The notes under the pieces are model-generated. The model was given only the letters and a program-made list of their open reading frames with translations, made no database searches and was not told where the DNA came from. Below are positions 38,801 to 49,668 of a stretch of DNA of 64,000 nucleotides, in pieces; the first letter of the stretch is position 1, and the number at the start of each line of letters is the position of its first letter. Origin of the DNA: Mugil cephalus (lineage: Eukaryota > Chordata > Actinopteri > Mugiliformes > Mugilidae); the NCBI RefSeq assembly GCF_022458985.1, contig NC_061771.1, forward strand, positions 16,236,001-16,300,000. The letters are read 5' to 3'. The position numbers and the translations under genes are program-made.

Positions 38801-41800
38801 GCCCTTCAGCACACAAACAGATCAGAGCACTTTATGTACTGTATGCAAACTACCAAAGGCTGAGGGTTGTGTGGTTGTTTTTGTCTCACCATGGTGATCC
38901 TCATGTCTTGTATTGACTGCGTAAGGTTCTGTAGAGAACGTCCATCAAGCTCCACCTCCTCAATCCTTTTCAGAGCCTCCATATAAAGGTCTCTGTACAT
39001 TGTGGTCTACATGAAGTACAAAACAAATGAATGAAACATGATGATGATGAGTTCTGTGATGAGTCGTTGTATATAACTAAATGCAAGCATGATTTATTTT
39101 CCCCCATTGGCATGATTTGTCCTTACCTGACTGAGTTCAGTGTGGTCAGTTTGAACTAGTTTCTCTCTGAGGTCTGAAGGAGCAGGACCTGCAGGACGTT
39201 CTTGTGTCCTGGCTGAAGCCAACTGTTGCACCAGGGCCTCAACCATGACCATGCTAGATCTTAACCTCTGCTCCAGCTCCTGTCTGGGGAGGCTCTCTAA
39301 GGTGCCTTGAAGTGAACTGAGAACACATCACAGACAGCATGAGTGGCAGCCAAATAAATAAAAAAATAAATAAATAAAGCCAAGTAAATAAAGACAGAAC
39401 ACTCACTTCCACAGGAGTGGCTCGGTCATGGTGCAGGAATCAACCACAGAGAATTCCCTCACTCTCTTAAACAGGCCCGATGTATTGAGGCTGCGGTCCA
39501 CTAGTTTGGCTGGACTTGTGCCCACACAGACGCTGTGGGACTCTACAGTAGGAGCTCTGGCTGATGGGGCTGTGAGGACAGCAGAAGGTGGAGCAGAAGC
39601 ATGGGCAACTGCAGGGGCCATTTTTCCAGATGCTAAGATGAGGAATTCTGCCATCTGCCGAAGTTGCTGCTGGAGTGGACCATCAGGAATCATTGGTATA
39701 TCCAGAACAGGCTTCTTTACTTCAGACTGTGGCACTGCATTGTGCTTTTCTCCCAGATCCTCAACCGGCTCAGAGGCCGGGCCAGGCTGGGGCTTGTGAC
39801 ATAGAGCTGTGGAGTTGAACAAAGGATGAGGCATGGGGCTTTCCAAACACTCTGCCCATAAACCAGCAGGGTCAGTGTTAACAGGTGCCAACAAGCTTTT
39901 CTCGGCCTCGAGAGCTGAATCATCTGCCAAAAACTGGCCTTGAGCGGAGAACTCATTCTCATGAGCCTTTAATGAAGGTTGGGGTGCTCTCCTGACAACA
40001 GGACTGAGGAACTGGAAATCTGAGGCAAGGGAGGGACACACTGACAGGACTTTCCAAACATCAGGGAGGTTTTCTGCAGGTTTTTCCACAGGGTTACAAA
40101 CAGCTGGTCCATTTCCAGATGAACCAATGGCACTGTCCTTCGACTCACTGGCGTCAGGAAGGGCCCCAGAAGGAGCCTCCGCTGAAGATGTAAAATTGCT
40201 GCACTCAGGGATCTCAGTTTTATGAACCACAGAAGACAATGGGCTGTCTATGGGACGTATTATACACTCTGATGTTTCTTGCACTTGACAAGTAACCGTT
40301 TCAATATCCAACACTTTTACAGATGTGTTAGTCAGTGCAGATGCAATAATAGCAGGTGGATCAGATTCTACTACGGCTTCGTCCTCATTTGATTGACTGT
40401 TATTGTCATCTTGAAGGTCACTCTGTGCAACTGAAGTCGATTCGCTGTTTTTATCGAGCACTTGACAGATTGCAACCTCATCTTCAGACACAAGGGAGTT
40501 CTCCTTCATCTGGTTATCATGTGTTGTTTCAGATTCAACTTCAGTTGTAATGGTAGAGCTGGATGTAACACCGTCCTGTCTGTCAGCCTGACTATCAGGT
40601 ACCACCAAACTCATCTGGTTGACTTCTTTAACGCCGGTGCTGCACAGCGATGGTTCCTCTGTGTCAAAAAGGCTCCCACATGGAGGTGATGAAGTATTAT
40701 CAATGTTACTGTATAACTGACCTAAATAGTTACTACTGACTTGGAAATCGTGGTCACCACTTGTCATGCTTGGATCTGCACCATTGTGATGTGACTGACT
40801 GCTGGACACAGTGTGATCAGCTGGTTGAGGAAGAGACTGATCTGCAACACAGACACGCTGTGAATTCTCAGCTTCTCCTCCAGTGCAGTTAAACGACTTA
40901 AAGGTGACATCATTCGGTTCAGAAGTAGGCTTTGGTTTCTCAAAATCATCTGTGGTTGCAGCCAACGTGGTGGTGATGGGAATATCAGGCACTTCACTGC
41001 TACAGTATGGATGATCAGCATGGTCCAATTGACACTGCTTGCCACAGTCGTATGAGTAGTTAGTTGAATTTATACTGTTGTCTTGTAAAGGGCCACCGAG
41101 ATCTGCCTCAGGCAGAGGAATAGTCTCATCCTGAAGTCGGGTGGAATCTGAAACTTCAACCTCTCCTCCATCACAGACAAATGATTTCCAGGTGACTTGT
41201 TTCTCTTCACTGCACTCATTTGGAAAACCTCTTGCGTCTTGTGTTTCTTGTTTATCATCAGGGACATCAGAGACAGGTGTGATCTGAACTTCACAGAGAC
41301 ATGCTGCACTGGTGTCAACAGAGTAATGCTCTTTCATATTAGGATTGTGATAGGGGTGTTCTTTGTGGTCACAAGAGGACTCCACTATCATACTGTGAGA
41401 GATGGCTGTATCTTCTGTCTCATTGTGTTGTGTAGTCTGGTCTTTGGGCAAAATAATACTCTCTTCTGCACAAAATGAAGAACCTGGGATCTCAACCTCA
41501 CCGCCAGCACAGACGAAGGATTTAAATGTTACATCTCCGAGTCCTGAAGCAGTCTGAGTCGTTATAGGAGTAGAGGGGGGACTGGTTTGTACCGCTCCCG
41601 TAGATGAAGAAGAGTCCAAGTCTGACTCTGGGTTACTTAGAGAATCAGCCTGTTAATAAAAATGATTGGGTTATAGTATAGGGTATATAGTATATAAGTA
41701 TATAAAATGGGGAATAGTGACAATACTTTGAAATGTTAGTAAAAACTTACCACTATCATTTTCACAGCTTCTTGTGATTTTGATTTGAACCTCGATGATG

Positions 41801-41976
41801 GAGGTGATGAGAGCAAAATCTCATTATCCAGACTTCTCAGAGGGGTACGCTAAGAACAACAAAAAATGGATCTTTATTAGTTAGTATACTCACTGATAAT
41901 TTAACATTATACACATACACACAAAAAAATAACTTACGAAGCCTTCCCCAGAGGAACCCGACATCCTGGAGGACAT
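32817..41976 (-). CDS. spag5: Sperm-associated antigen 5 (astrin), spindle/kinetochore coiled-coil protein
   Basis: Astrin holds spindle poles and kinetochore-microtubule attachments together in mitosis, with kinastrin and dynein light chain as partners. Coding exons (transcript order): 41938-41976, 41751-41849, 39407-41649, 39127-39316, 38890-39006, 38639-38731, 38411-38545, 38183-38302, 37996-38088, 37778-37912, 37599-37692, 37362-37509, 37208-37258, 36848-37022, 36148-36281, 35623-35791, 35207-35354, 34282-34513, 33831-33963, 33663-33743, 33419-33568, 33220-33294, 33022-33102, 32817-32888. All phases join, giving about 1668 residues (human about 1193). Landmarks shared with human SPAG5: RTPLR near the N-terminus, SAFTRIAAI (human SAFTRVASM), LRERNIQCEDLK (human LRERSLQCENLK), and the end TLLSLPAAVKNSEQLQQLIE (human TLLSIPEVVRGCKELQGLLE). 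The 2243-nt exon codes a long, low-complexity, Ser/Thr/Asp-rich N-terminal half; residues about 820-1660 are heptad-rich coiled coil. The start MSSRMSGSSGEGF follows a 5' UTR intron. Confidence 0.88.
40684..41535 (-). repeat. spag5: Three protein-level repeats in the large spag5 exon
   Basis: Three units of roughly 110, 96 and 75 or more residues (41200-41535, 40912-41199, 40684-40911). Each opens with the same core: DVTFKSFVCAGGEVE, QVTWKSFVCDGGEVE and DVTFKSFNCTGGEAE. A second shared spot follows about 20 residues later (ESIILP, ETIPLP, QSLPQP), and a His-rich stretch later still (DHKEHPYHN, DHADHPYCS; weaker in unit three). I know no domain name for this; human SPAG5 does not show it. Confidence 0.75.
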
Positions 41977-43230
41977 GACTGTGAAGCTCGCAGAAACTTC
42001 CTGCACAACTGCAAAAGAAGATCAAAGAATTTTATCTTAAACTTAATAAACTGAGTGGTTTTGGCAGTAACAGTCAGACAATCAGTTGGATCTGTCAATG
42101 TGTTTTTAAGAGGAATTTTTTTAAATACAGACTGAGGTGCAGTGGCTGAATAGTGACAGAAAGACATAGCTTAGCTTCAGATGAAAGAGGAAAATACTCT
42201 TACTTAATAGTTCATTAGGTACACTGGTGAAAAAAAATCATATAACAATCCGACACTAAATCCCACTTCATGACTGTAATTATAATATGATTTATAAATA
42301 CATTAAAAATAATCCAGTAGATATTTAAACAGTGTCAAAAAGGCAGTAATTCAACTGCATGATCATGATGTAGTTTTTATTTTTCTCAAGCTGCTTTAAA
42401 TCTAAAGTGTTTCTGTTGTTTAGCCTAGCCCACTGACTGAAACGGGGTTGACAAAAAAATAATAGAAACAAGTGAAGGTACAAGTTAAATCACTGGCTCT
42501 GTCTCTCTTATTTAAAACCAATCCTAAATATCTAAAGTTAATGAAGACACGAATTGGTGCAGGACTCATATATCACCCTGAATTTGTTTTCTCTGGGGTA
42601 CCTAATAAACTGGCATGTGTGCGCATTTTTGCTTTTTTTTTTTTTTGTTTTGTTTGTTTGTTTTTTTACACATAATGAGGAATGAGGATTATGTTCCCCG
42701 TCACTTACAATACAACTGACCTGAAATCAGATTTCCTCTGTTAAAATAACAAATCACAGTTTACAGATGTCAGAGGTAACGTAATGTTCCGGGATATACG
42801 TGTAAAAAATCTAAACACTGTCAACAAACAAGGTGAGAAGCCAACTTTCTGACATAATGGGAACTATTAGGTAAAAGGCAACTGACCACAACGAGTATGT
42901 TACTGAATTCATAAGCCCTCATAACTACCCAGAGTAGTTTTAAATGTATAAATTTTCACTCAGTGGTCTCTAAACATTAAATTATCCGGGGCGTATGTTG
43001 CTAAACATAATACAAAGAGCGTTACCACCGTCGTTAGCTATCGTAGGTTATGTTAACTCAAGTTAGGTGACACACCTCAAAGAGGACGCTGACAAACATT
43101 TTAATTATTCGAGACAACCAGTTGAATTGGGTAAAAGTACATTACCTTCCAAAAGTTCCCAGCCGACTTTAATTCGCGCGATGAAAAAAGCGATGAATGT
43201 GGTGTAAACAAATATTGAGTTGAGAAATCA
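41938..43230 (-). other. spag5: spag5 5' UTR exon and first intron
   Basis: The ATG exon extends upstream to an acceptor at 42009-42010 (TTTTGCAG). A good donor, GGAAG|GTAATG (cut before 43145), marks a non-coding first exon from about 43146 to about 43230. The intron between holds no recognisable exon; its A- and T-rich runs near 42460 and 42630 are unremarkable. Confidence 0.5.
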
Positions 43231-43256
43231 CCACCAACGTCAACCGCGTTTCATTT

Positions 43257-43287
43257 TTTGAAACACAACTGTCAGCGCTGCGATTGG
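43257..43287 (-). promoter_or_regulatory. spag5: Candidate CCAAT/CHR promoter module of spag5
   Basis: On the minus strand a CCAAT box in GACCAATCGC (43283-43287) is followed about 20 bases downstream by TTCAAA (43257-43262), the reverse of the cell-cycle homology element TTTGAA. CCAAT plus CHR at such spacing is typical of G2/M genes, to which SPAG5 belongs. Motif evidence only. Confidence 0.35.
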
Positions 43288-43299
43288 TCCATTCCTCTT

Positions 43300-43973
43300 C
43301 TTCGATGGTATGTGTGACGCCCCAGGCGGACGAGCAGTGACTATAACACACTGCTGCCCCCTACTGGACGCTAAGTGTTTGTCGCACCAAAATAATGATG
43401 TGGTCGCAATGAAATTAACTCATTGTTTAGTTTGTGGCTTCCTAAAATATGCTATCTACAGTCCGTCTTAAAAACTATATTATTTCTGTATAGATTCATG
43501 TCTCTATGTTAAAAATGACACTCGCTTCTTCAATTCTTCCTGATGCACTTTGACCCTCCACATCAGGATCAGGATTCTTTTGTTGTCAGTGTGTCAGACC
43601 ACTCATCCCTCTCATAAACTCAGTCTGACTGAAATTATTTCTATGTTATCTTTTTCACTTTGTAGAAATATTCAGAATATTTCTGGCACTGTTAAATTTC
43701 CTGTAGTGTCACAACAACCGAAGGTCAAAACAATCTGCCCACATAGTGCTACTACGACTAAAATGCATGTCTCACTGTGGGTCTTCATCAGCATGAAATG
43801 TGTTTTATATTAAGTTATTTCACATCAGCTTGTTATTAACTCTCTAATTAACTATTTTTATTAGACAGATATAAAAAAAAAATCAGATCTCACAATTTGA
43901 TGATGAGAACATGGACTTGTTTGTTCATTATACAGAAAAAAAAGGATGGGCATTTCTGTTTGCTTCAAAATAA
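43300..43973. other. Spacer between spag5 promoter and trmo 3' end
   Basis: No coding pattern is seen. A possible repeat-tail remnant (ATCAGGATCAGGATTCTTTT, 43563-43582) is the only recognisable piece. Confidence 0.4.
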
Positions 43974-43979
43974 TTTATT
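43974..43979 (-). terminator. trmo: Candidate poly(A) signal of trmo
   Basis: AATAAA on the minus strand about 155 bases after the trmo stop codon. Confidence 0.45.
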
Positions 43980-44130
43980 TTATATTCCTAATTTTTCATG
44001 TGTTTAATTTGTAAATAAGCACTTTTACATAAGCAATACAGCTTTATCAGGTAGGAATTATGGTCATAAGAAGATAAGGAACATTTGTCAGGCTGCTGTC
44101 CAGCTCCTGAGGCTCCACTGAGTGCACTTC

Positions 44131-47100
44131 TCACGCTGAGGCAATGCGGCGCCCGACGGGTTGGACCTGCAGTACCTCGGCAAAGTCCTGTCCAAACCAG
44201 CAGGTGATGTCAGCCGTGTCGAGGGTGAAGAAGAAGAGTCTGTCTCTGCAGCGAGTCCTCCTGTAGACTGAGCGGGGGTCTGCTCTCAGAACACCTCGGA
44301 TGGCGGCAGCAGCTTCTTCTGGACTGCGCAGGAACTTAAACTTTGGTCTGTCGCTTTCAGAGGCTCCTGTGTGGTGCACAAGTTTGTTTTCAGTCTACTC
44401 TGCTATGAAAAAAGTAAGCCTTTCACATTGATCTCCATGACAACAGCACCCTCTTGTGGAGAAACACACAGTGGGGCTGACTTACCTGTCAGGTGTGTGG
44501 GCAGGAATTCTGCCAGCTCCTTCTCAGCCTGAGGAGTGAAGCGCACCTCCAGACTGGCCACAGGAGGCTCTCGGATCCAGCCAGCAATGGTAGTGTAGGT
44601 CTCCTCACCGTAGCAGGGGTGGTCCACCGTCAATCCTGGTGGGTTAGTTTTAGGAGAATCACGGTCTTTGTTCTCAAAGCGTAGTTGGTGAACTTCATCT
44701 TCGGTCACATATGATTTGACCTGTTGCAGAGCGTTGTGGAGTTCCTTGGGCAGAGAAAACTGAGCGCTGACAGTAGAGGAAGCTGCTAAAGAAACATCAG
44801 TTTTAGATTCGTCTTCTGAGAGGAAATTCTGCGCTTCGTCACAATTATCAGAGAAGAACTGAGAATCTGAGCCTTCATGTGGATTCTCCTCATTCAGCGA
44901 CACAATCGTTTCATTTGGTTGATCTGTGTTTGAGTCATTAGGCTCGGAGTCCACGCTCATCCTGGTGTCAGGGCAGTCGTACTGTGGGATGTAGGGTTTG
45001 ATGTCCAGGACCGGGGTGCCAGCGATCATGTCGATGTCTGACAGATGTACTGTATCACCTAGAAGACAAAGAGAAGCATGTGTTTCTTTTGACTGTAGTT
45101 TGTTAGATTCTATGGTTCAGATTTAACCTGACAACTCAACATTTTGACTGATAAGAAAATTAAACAGGATTAAGATAACAGTGGAACAGTGGAGGTAAAA
45201 AATATCTGGAGGGTGTAACAGACAACTGGTCTGTAGAGTGAGTCAAGGGTCACTGGGCCACATGCAGCAATGTTTTCTTTTATTTTCTGATTTAGAACGA
45301 CAATAAAATAAGTCCACATGCACCAAACCTCATTAATCCAAATTCAACATCCGGTAAAAACTACAAAAGAGAAGTGTTGTGTGATATTAAGAACTAGAAC
45401 AGTAGTAAAACGGACATATTACTGAATAATTTTATTATAAAATAATCGGGTGTTACAGGAGTATAAGAAAAGAGTTATGATAAAACATTGTGAGTCTGTG
45501 TCTTCAGCGTGGAAGCCTATCTTTCAAATTCTGATATAAATGGAGTGTGGTTATACCAGCATAGCAGAGGGATACACAATGAAATTAAATGGCAGGACAT
45601 GAAATTGGAAGAGGGAAAAAAAATGCTTTGCCCGAATTAAATCCTTCATGGTGACAACAAGAAAGAGACAGGAAGTGGTGGGGGTCTCACAAGATCTAAC
45701 TGATTTAGAAAGCAGTATATAAGTACAGTTTAACAGGGGTAAATAGATACAAATAGTATCTGATTAGGCCGATCAAATCATTTTAACTGCTCTAAATCAT
45801 GTAATGATTTAAATGTGATTTAGGTTTATAATGTCCATGTGTTCTCTAATTTAAAGCTTCTGTTTCCTTGTGTTGCACTAAAATGTTGTGGACCGTGAAA
45901 ACAAAGACAAGTAAAGTGACTTTTTAGGATGAAAGGAAAAAAGTATTTGCAGGAGGTCAAAGAAAAAAGTACCCACGCATTTCCTTCTTAAAGTCACTGT
46001 TAAGTACGCCTCTCATGGAGAAATAAATCCTGTCTAAATTAGTTCGTATACACGTTTTATTTTTAATGACACTCACCTTCAATTCTGTCAAGTTTAGCGA
46101 GCGTCAGCCCCAAAGCGTTGGGCCGGTGTGGACTCCGCGTCGAGTACACGCCAACTCTCTGACCGTTCAGTCTGGGAGGCTTCACTTTGGCTTTGTAACT
46201 CAGGTGTCCATTTTTATGAAAGAGAAAGATGATCCTGTAGAGAGCAGAAACAGAGAAAAGATGAAATGACGGTCATTACCAGTCACGTGGCTTCGTATCA
46301 TTACACAGGTAAAAGGACACGTCATTCAAATAAAGCTGAGCAAGTTTAAAGTCATGCTTTGGTGCAGTTGAGTTAAAACAACGTGAAGAGGATGTTAGAC
46401 ATCAACTGTATATCTGACTCCTGAAAGCTGAAAACCCCACATACATACACAGATCAGGCATAACATTACGACCACCTTCCTAATATTGTGTAGGTCTCCC
46501 TTGTGCCTCCAAAACAATTGTGACTCATTAGTGAATGGACATGAGTCTTTTGAGAGTGTCCTGTGGTGTCCGGAAAGAGGATGTTGTCAGTGGGGGCCTT
46601 TCGGTCCTATGGGTTGAGGGGAGGGCTTGTCCCAGTACGTCAAACAGATACTTGATCAGTTTGGTCGATGTTATTTACCTGTCAGTGGTTTTAATGTTGT
46701 GGCTGATTGGTGTATATATGGATGTTGAGCCAACAAAGTGACAGCCTTAGTGTTACCTACTCAAAGTCTTTGAATGAGCAACACCAACAAAAACCAGCAG
46801 TAACCCTTTAATCTAACTGGATAATTAACAACAACATGGTTTCGTCCAGACATTCAGGTAACCAGCCACTGTCTGTGAACCTACCAGACATGGGAGTACT
46901 GCTCCAGACCCAGCAGAGCGTGGTCTGGGTTGTTGAAGACACTTTGTTGGATCCGTAGTTCTGCCCTCGAAGGTCCACATATAGTCGGCTGCCTGGGCGT
47001 CCCATTTTTCACGGAAAAACAGGAACTGATGTAACCTATCGGGACCGTCTGGATGCTTCCTGCAATGATACACATGGGTGACATGGTAACACAGACACAT

Positions 47101-47991
47101 CTTTATGTTTGTTTTAAAGCTTGTAATTTATGTGTTTTAAACTCTTTCATCGCTTTACTATTTCTACATTGCACCTCTTTTTAGTCGACATGCAATTTTT
47201 TTTTTCTTTTGTGTTGAACTATGTTAACATGACACAGCGTATATTTAAATATCTATGGGAGAGTGAGGGAAATGAAATAGTTGGTCAGTTTAATGATCAG
47301 TTATCTGACAAAAAAAACATGTTTTTTAAGTTATTTCTTTGAATCTTTGATTGATTAAGTTATTTCTTTGGGTCAAACACTCAGTGTGAAGACGTCATAC
47401 TGGCTTGTTTGTTCTTTTTTGAGACATTTTGGAGAATGCTTTCATAAAGTCTAATCAAATAACGAATGACCAACAGATAAATGATTAATCCTTCTCTTCT
47501 AATTGCATCTTTGGCATTAAGCAAGTGATATAATTGGATGAACTGCATATAAATTTCATCCAATTATTTTACAGTTGTGGTTGACTTCAAATGCGTATTG
47601 ATTGTAGGTAATCACCTTGCTCCAATGCAGCCTGTGGTGATGGTGAAGATGGTGAGGGTAGCGAAGGTGTCTGGGGTTTTTGTTTTTCACAGTGTCCCAT
47701 CTTTGACACAGCAGTCTGGACAGATGTCAGATGTTTACGATGAGCTCTAACTGCACTGTCCAACATCTGTCTGTTGGAGAAGAGTTGAGATAAAAACAAC
47801 AGCCTGTGAAAGGAAGAAAGCTGGGGCAATACGACATCAAAATTAAAGGTCAAACCTGTACCAGATTTAGTATGTCAGTTAATCCAGTACAGGTAAACAT
47901 ACCTGAGGTTCTTGATTTCTTTTCTCATCACAGAAACCTGCTGGTTCAGTTTATTAATGTGCTCGGAGCAGCAGTCACACAACGGACTCAT
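44131..47991 (-). CDS. trmo: tRNA methyltransferase O (tRNA t6A37 N6-methyltransferase)
   Basis: TRMO adds the methyl group of m6t6A at position 37 of threonine tRNAs, using S-adenosylmethionine through a TsaA-type beta-barrel instead of a Rossmann fold. Exons (transcript order): 47903-47991, 47616-47770, 46885-47059, 46077-46234, 44486-45058, 44131-44366. Phases agree and give 461 residues (human 441). Residues 1-55 look like a short coiled coil headed by a Cys-rich MSPLCDCCSEH. The TsaA domain runs from about 86 to 220: IGYISSCFSVKNGTPRQP, FNNPDHALLGLEQYSHVW, FHKNGH, STRSPHRPNALGLTLAKL and DIDMIAGTPVLDIKPYIPQY, all close to human. A poorly conserved acidic spacer follows, then a C-terminal part with ASLEVRFTPQAEKEL, ADPRSVYRR and ITCWFGQDFAEVL, also present in human TRMO. 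Confidence 0.95.
46445..46715. mobile_element. Deleted Tc1-like element in trmo intron
   Basis: The left end (ATACACAGATCAGGCATAAC, then ATTACGACCACC) is inverted at the right end (GTGGTTTTAATGTTGTGGCTG, then ATTGGTGTAT). Between them, GTAGGTCTCCCTTGTGCCTCC and CAAAACAATTGTGACTC recall the end region of a common fish Tc1-like transposon. Only about 270 bp remain; no transposase frame survives. Confidence 0.7.
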
Positions 47992-49312
47992 CTTACTGAC
48001 TGAAATTATAAAATAAGAGCAGACGGACCAAAGTCAGTTAGCTTGTAGCTGCTAAAGCCGCTGCTAACAACAGAAACAAAACACACGCGGAAGAAACGTG
48101 GGAGTTTTCCAATGCGGATATTGCGTGTTTGGTTTTATTGTTGGCCGACCAAGAGCGCTTCCAGCGACTCACTAATGACCGACAGCTTAAATAAAGCCGG
48201 AAAACTTTACTCTTTTTGTCATCTTCTCTGTATTTATTTATGAAATTATATTTTTAAATCTATCACACAGAAATGCCGTGTCAATGTTGCGAAATAAAAA
48301 ATAAATAAATTGCACTTTTATGTATTGCGAACCACTGTCTGCTTTCTACAAGCAGGGGGCAGCAGAAAGCTAATTGATTTTATTATTTTTATTATTACTA
48401 CAGACAAAAACATTAAAACAAAAACGCCTTAACCCTTATGGCGAAATGAAATAGAGTGTATTTACTCGGATGCTGTGAGCATTTGGCTTTACTTTTACTG
48501 TGGTGAGATTTGCTAATACCAAGTTATTCTACATGTTCAGATATAATAAAACACATTGTCGTTAATGAAACTAAATACAACTTATTGGCAACTGATTCCG
48601 CTTCACGAGCTGCAATATTGCATTACACCCTAAAGCATCAGAAGTTATAACGAAGTAATATACTGTAATTGACAAGAATATGTGTCACTTTTCTTTTCAC
48701 ACTAGTGTTTTATTACCGTGCTTTATCGCTCTTAATTATCTACAGTTTTTACCCTGGTATTTTGTTACTCTTGTTGAAGTAAATGTAGTAAAGTAGTTGA
48801 TGATAGTGGAAGTGTTTGACTACGGTACATGCTTCAACAAACACAGAACAGACAGAATTGTGCAGATAGTGTGTTCATAGTATTGTCCAAAAGTTAAATT
48901 CAAATTTTTAAGTTTACTTAAAAAAAAAAAGCTGTAGTCTGATTATTTGCAATTGGTCAGAAGACAGTATCCATCCTTATCATTATTATCTCATCTAATG
49001 AAATAACAAAACCAAAACATCACGATTTCCTGAAGTTTGTTTGAATAGTTCCTCAAAATTTCTCATTAATACTGTAACTTCCATTCATAAAAATAAATCC
49101 ATTATTGACAGTATCAAATCAGGAACGTCAGTACTTGTACGCAAAAAAAAGTTGTAGTTCATAAGATGTGGATAAAATGACAAGATCAGTTCAATAAAGG
49201 AAATCTACTTTAAGTTCTCTTTGATCATATATTTTTTATCGTTTACATGCTTGTGTGTGTTTTCATGACTCAGGTAAATATGACCACAGTGAAATGATGT
49301 AAGCAGTGAATT
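47992..49312. other. trmo promoter and spacer to hemgn
   Basis: The trmo start lies just downstream (minus strand) of a short CpG-containing stretch at 48050-48200. The rest up to 49312 is AT-rich with no coding pattern. hemgn and trmo are transcribed in the same direction with about 1.7 kb between their coding parts. Confidence 0.4.
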
Positions 49313-49318
49313 TTATTA
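49313..49318 (-). terminator. hemgn: Candidate poly(A) signal of hemgn
   Basis: AATAAA on the minus strand, about 350 bases beyond the hemgn stop codon at 49669. Confidence 0.4.
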
Positions 49319-49668
49319 GATGAATAATTACAAAATTCAATTAAAATAAATTCACATTTACAACATAATTAGCAGTAATTCATGTCTTCTACTTTGAAAC
49401 TAAAGCAAGCTAATGTTTTTGTTTACTGAATGCAAAGTACAAAAAAATAAAAGAATTCCTAAACTTTGCACTGAAGCACACACCAGAATAAATAAGCAAT
49501 ACAGGTTTAGTTTGAATTCATACGTTTGTTCAAATAAGCAGTGCATTAGAGTGCACGCTAACCAAAATAATACTCAAATACAAACTGTGACCAAAAAAAG
49601 GAACGAGTCATGAGGCTGGCTTTGCAAGTGAAGCAATATCTGAACAGTGTATTGGAGAAAAATTACAA

